Shown: piece after piece, positions 63,133 to 64,000 of the stretch
Position numbering within the stretch: position 1 is the stretch's first letter
Layout of the letters: every line of letters starts with the position of its first letter
From: Amycolatopsis orientalis DSM 40040 = KCTC 9412
Lineage (GTDB): Bacteria > Actinomycetota > Actinomycetes > Mycobacteriales > Pseudonocardiaceae
Reading direction: 5' to 3'
NCBI RefSeq assembly: GCF_000478275.1
Contig: NZ_ASJB01000028.1
Location: 248,001 to 312,000, forward strand
DNA length: 64,000 nucleotides
Program-made: the position numbers and the translations under genes
Notes under the pieces: generated by a model
Told to the model about the DNA's origin: nothing
Seen by the model: the letters and a program-made list of their open reading frames with translations, nothing else
Databases searched by the model: none

Positions 63133-63678
63133 TCAGGCGAACGACACCGGCGGACCGCGCCGGGAAAGCACGTCCCGCAGGAGCGCCTCACGCGCGGGAT
63201 GCTTCACCGCGAGCGGGACATGGAGCCGCAGCGGCGCCGTCGCGGGCCGCGGCGTGAGACGGCGCGGGAGCACCGCGGCGATCAACGCGGTCAGCGCGAA
63301 CAGCGCGTGCTCGGCGCACGCCAGCACCGTGACCACCACCAGGGTCGCGGCGGCGTGCGCGGCCGTCATGAGCAGGCCGCCACCCGGGGTACCGGCATGT
63401 TCGGAATGCGACTCCCAGGCCAGGTACGCGAGGGAGCCGTGCATCGCCAGCTGTCCGCCCGCCACCAGGCAGAAGAGGACGAACGGACCGCGCCTGCGCC
63501 CCGCGAAGGCGTAGGCCACCCAGCTCAGCAGGGCGACGAGCAGCACGACCACGCCGAGATCCGGGACGCGCCCGCCCGCGCTCAGGTGGGCCCCGGTCGC
63601 CAGGACGCCGGTCAGGACCCCCACGGCCACGCCCCGGAGGCGCCGGACCGGGCCTCGGGTCGGGGTGGGTGTGCGCAC
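63133..63678 (-). CDS. Small membrane protein of unknown function
   Basis: Protein of 181 residues with four to five hydrophobic segments (GVAVGVLTGVLATGAHLSAG; LGVVVLLVALLSWVAYAFAG; HAAATLVVVTVLACAEHALF) and scattered His, including MHGSLAYLAWESHSEHAG. It ends RRGPPVSFA. I do not recognise a family. It lies just upstream of the PepSY protein on the same strand, separated by a hairpin, so a joint role in metal handling is possible. The start is GTG at 63678; longer versions are open but lack support. Confidence 0.6.
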   Translation of the reverse strand: MRTPTPTRGPVRRLRGVAVGVLTGVLATGAHLSAGGRVPDLGVVVLLVALLSWVAYAFAGRRRGPFVLFCLVAGGQLAMHGSLAYLAWESHSEHAGTPGGGLLMTAAHAAATLVVVTVLACAEHALFALTALIAAVLPRRLTPRPATAPLRLHVPLAVKHPAREALLRDVLSRRGPPVSFA

Positions 63679-63737
63679 GGAAGGCAGAGTAGAGCGCGAT
63701 CGCGCCTTCTGTCGCGTCTCACGGGAGAGGACCTGAA

Positions 63738-64000
63738 GTGAAATACGCGTTCGCCCGGCTCTGGACCGGCAACACCGCCTCCGGGCTGGCGACCTGGGCA
63801 CTGCCGTTCATCCTCGGGCTGGCGGTGCTCGAACGGTCGCTCTCGGCCGTCGACCTGGGCATCGTGCTGGCCACCCGGACGGCGGGGTTCCTCGTGGCCG
63901 TCCCGGTGGCCGGAGTCCTCGCCGACCGGCACTCCCGCCGTCAGGTCGTGCTCTGGGCCGGCCTCGTCGCGGGTCTGGCCACTCCCCTGATCGCGGCCGG
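63738..64000 (+). CDS. MFS transporter, 5' end only
   Basis: The first 87 codons of a major facilitator, cut by the window edge. The visible part has YAFARLWTGNTASGLATWAL, segment 2 with VLATRTAGFLVAVP and the loop 2-3 motif AGVLADRHSRRQVVLWAG. It resembles enterobactin-exporter-like (MFS_3) proteins in its opening segment. GTG start with GAGAGG upstream; divergent from the small membrane protein gene, 59 bp apart. Confidence 0.75.
   Translation, partial: MKYAFARLWTGNTASGLATWALPFILGLAVLERSLSAVDLGIVLATRTAGFLVAVPVAGVLADRHSRRQVVLWAGLVAGLATPLIAA

Overview
The window is about 70% G+C, uses GTG starts freely and packs its genes into ATGA/GTGA-overlapping operons. Together with DmdR/IdeR-type iron boxes, LAL regulators, DUF222-HNH genes and a choice-of-anchor A protein, this points to a filamentous actinomycete, most likely Pseudonocardiaceae (Amycolatopsis-like). 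That assignment is an inference from gene style; no rRNA or other marker is present.

Layout. (1) 1-13.6 kb: a secreted Ser/Thr-rich choice-of-anchor protein running off the left edge, a two-gene permease locus (ArsP/DUF318 plus TIGR03943 partner), an XRE regulator, and a plus-strand operon (metallophosphatase, MFS, two beta-propeller-like exported proteins, a histidine kinase, a degenerate kinase-like membrane protein, a NarL-type response regulator). A lipoprotein and an SRPBCC protein follow. (2) 13.7-35.3 kb: a complete catecholate siderophore locus. Twelve minus-strand genes from isochorismate synthase (34435) down to a DAHP synthase (13658) are almost all translationally coupled and start behind one near-perfect iron box. 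A separate dhbA with its own box lies upstream. The operon covers precursor supply (DAHP synthase, DhbC, isochorismatase, DhbA), DHB activation (DhbE, free ArCP), assembly (a 3318-residue NRPS, C-A-T-E-C-A-T-E-C), export (MFS), re-uptake (lipoprotein, two FecCD permeases, ATPase) and iron release (SIP). (3) 35.4-45 kb: an OmpR-type two-component system with a GerMN lipoprotein, a VanY-like peptidase, a saccharopine-dehydrogenase-like oxidoreductase facing a DJ-1/AraC regulator, a MITE-like element, an aminotransferase, an alditol-oxidase-like flavoprotein and an ArsB/SLC13-type transporter. (4) 45-60 kb: catabolism of aromatic and hydroaromatic acids (IclR + PobA; QsuD-like dehydrogenase + QuiC + TetR + MHS transporter, both branches ending at protocatechuate). 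Between these lie a LAL regulator, an MFS-peptidase pair, a DUF222-HNH protein with a hairpin-rich tail region, and an APH-like kinase. (5) 60-64 kb: a TetR/SDR pair with two clean operators, a PepSY membrane protein with a His-rich loop, a small membrane protein and the start of an MFS gene.

The most interesting system is the siderophore operon. Its NRPS has an epimerase in both modules and ends in a condensation domain with no thioesterase, and no hydroxamate-forming gene or MbtH is present nearby. The release step and the final nucleophile therefore cannot be read off a known scheme. Second in interest are the non-coding structures: a possible MITE with 18-bp perfect inverted ends, a competing-hairpin repeat at 13.1 kb, and a cluster of GTTGCC/GGCAAC stem-loops beside the HNH gene.
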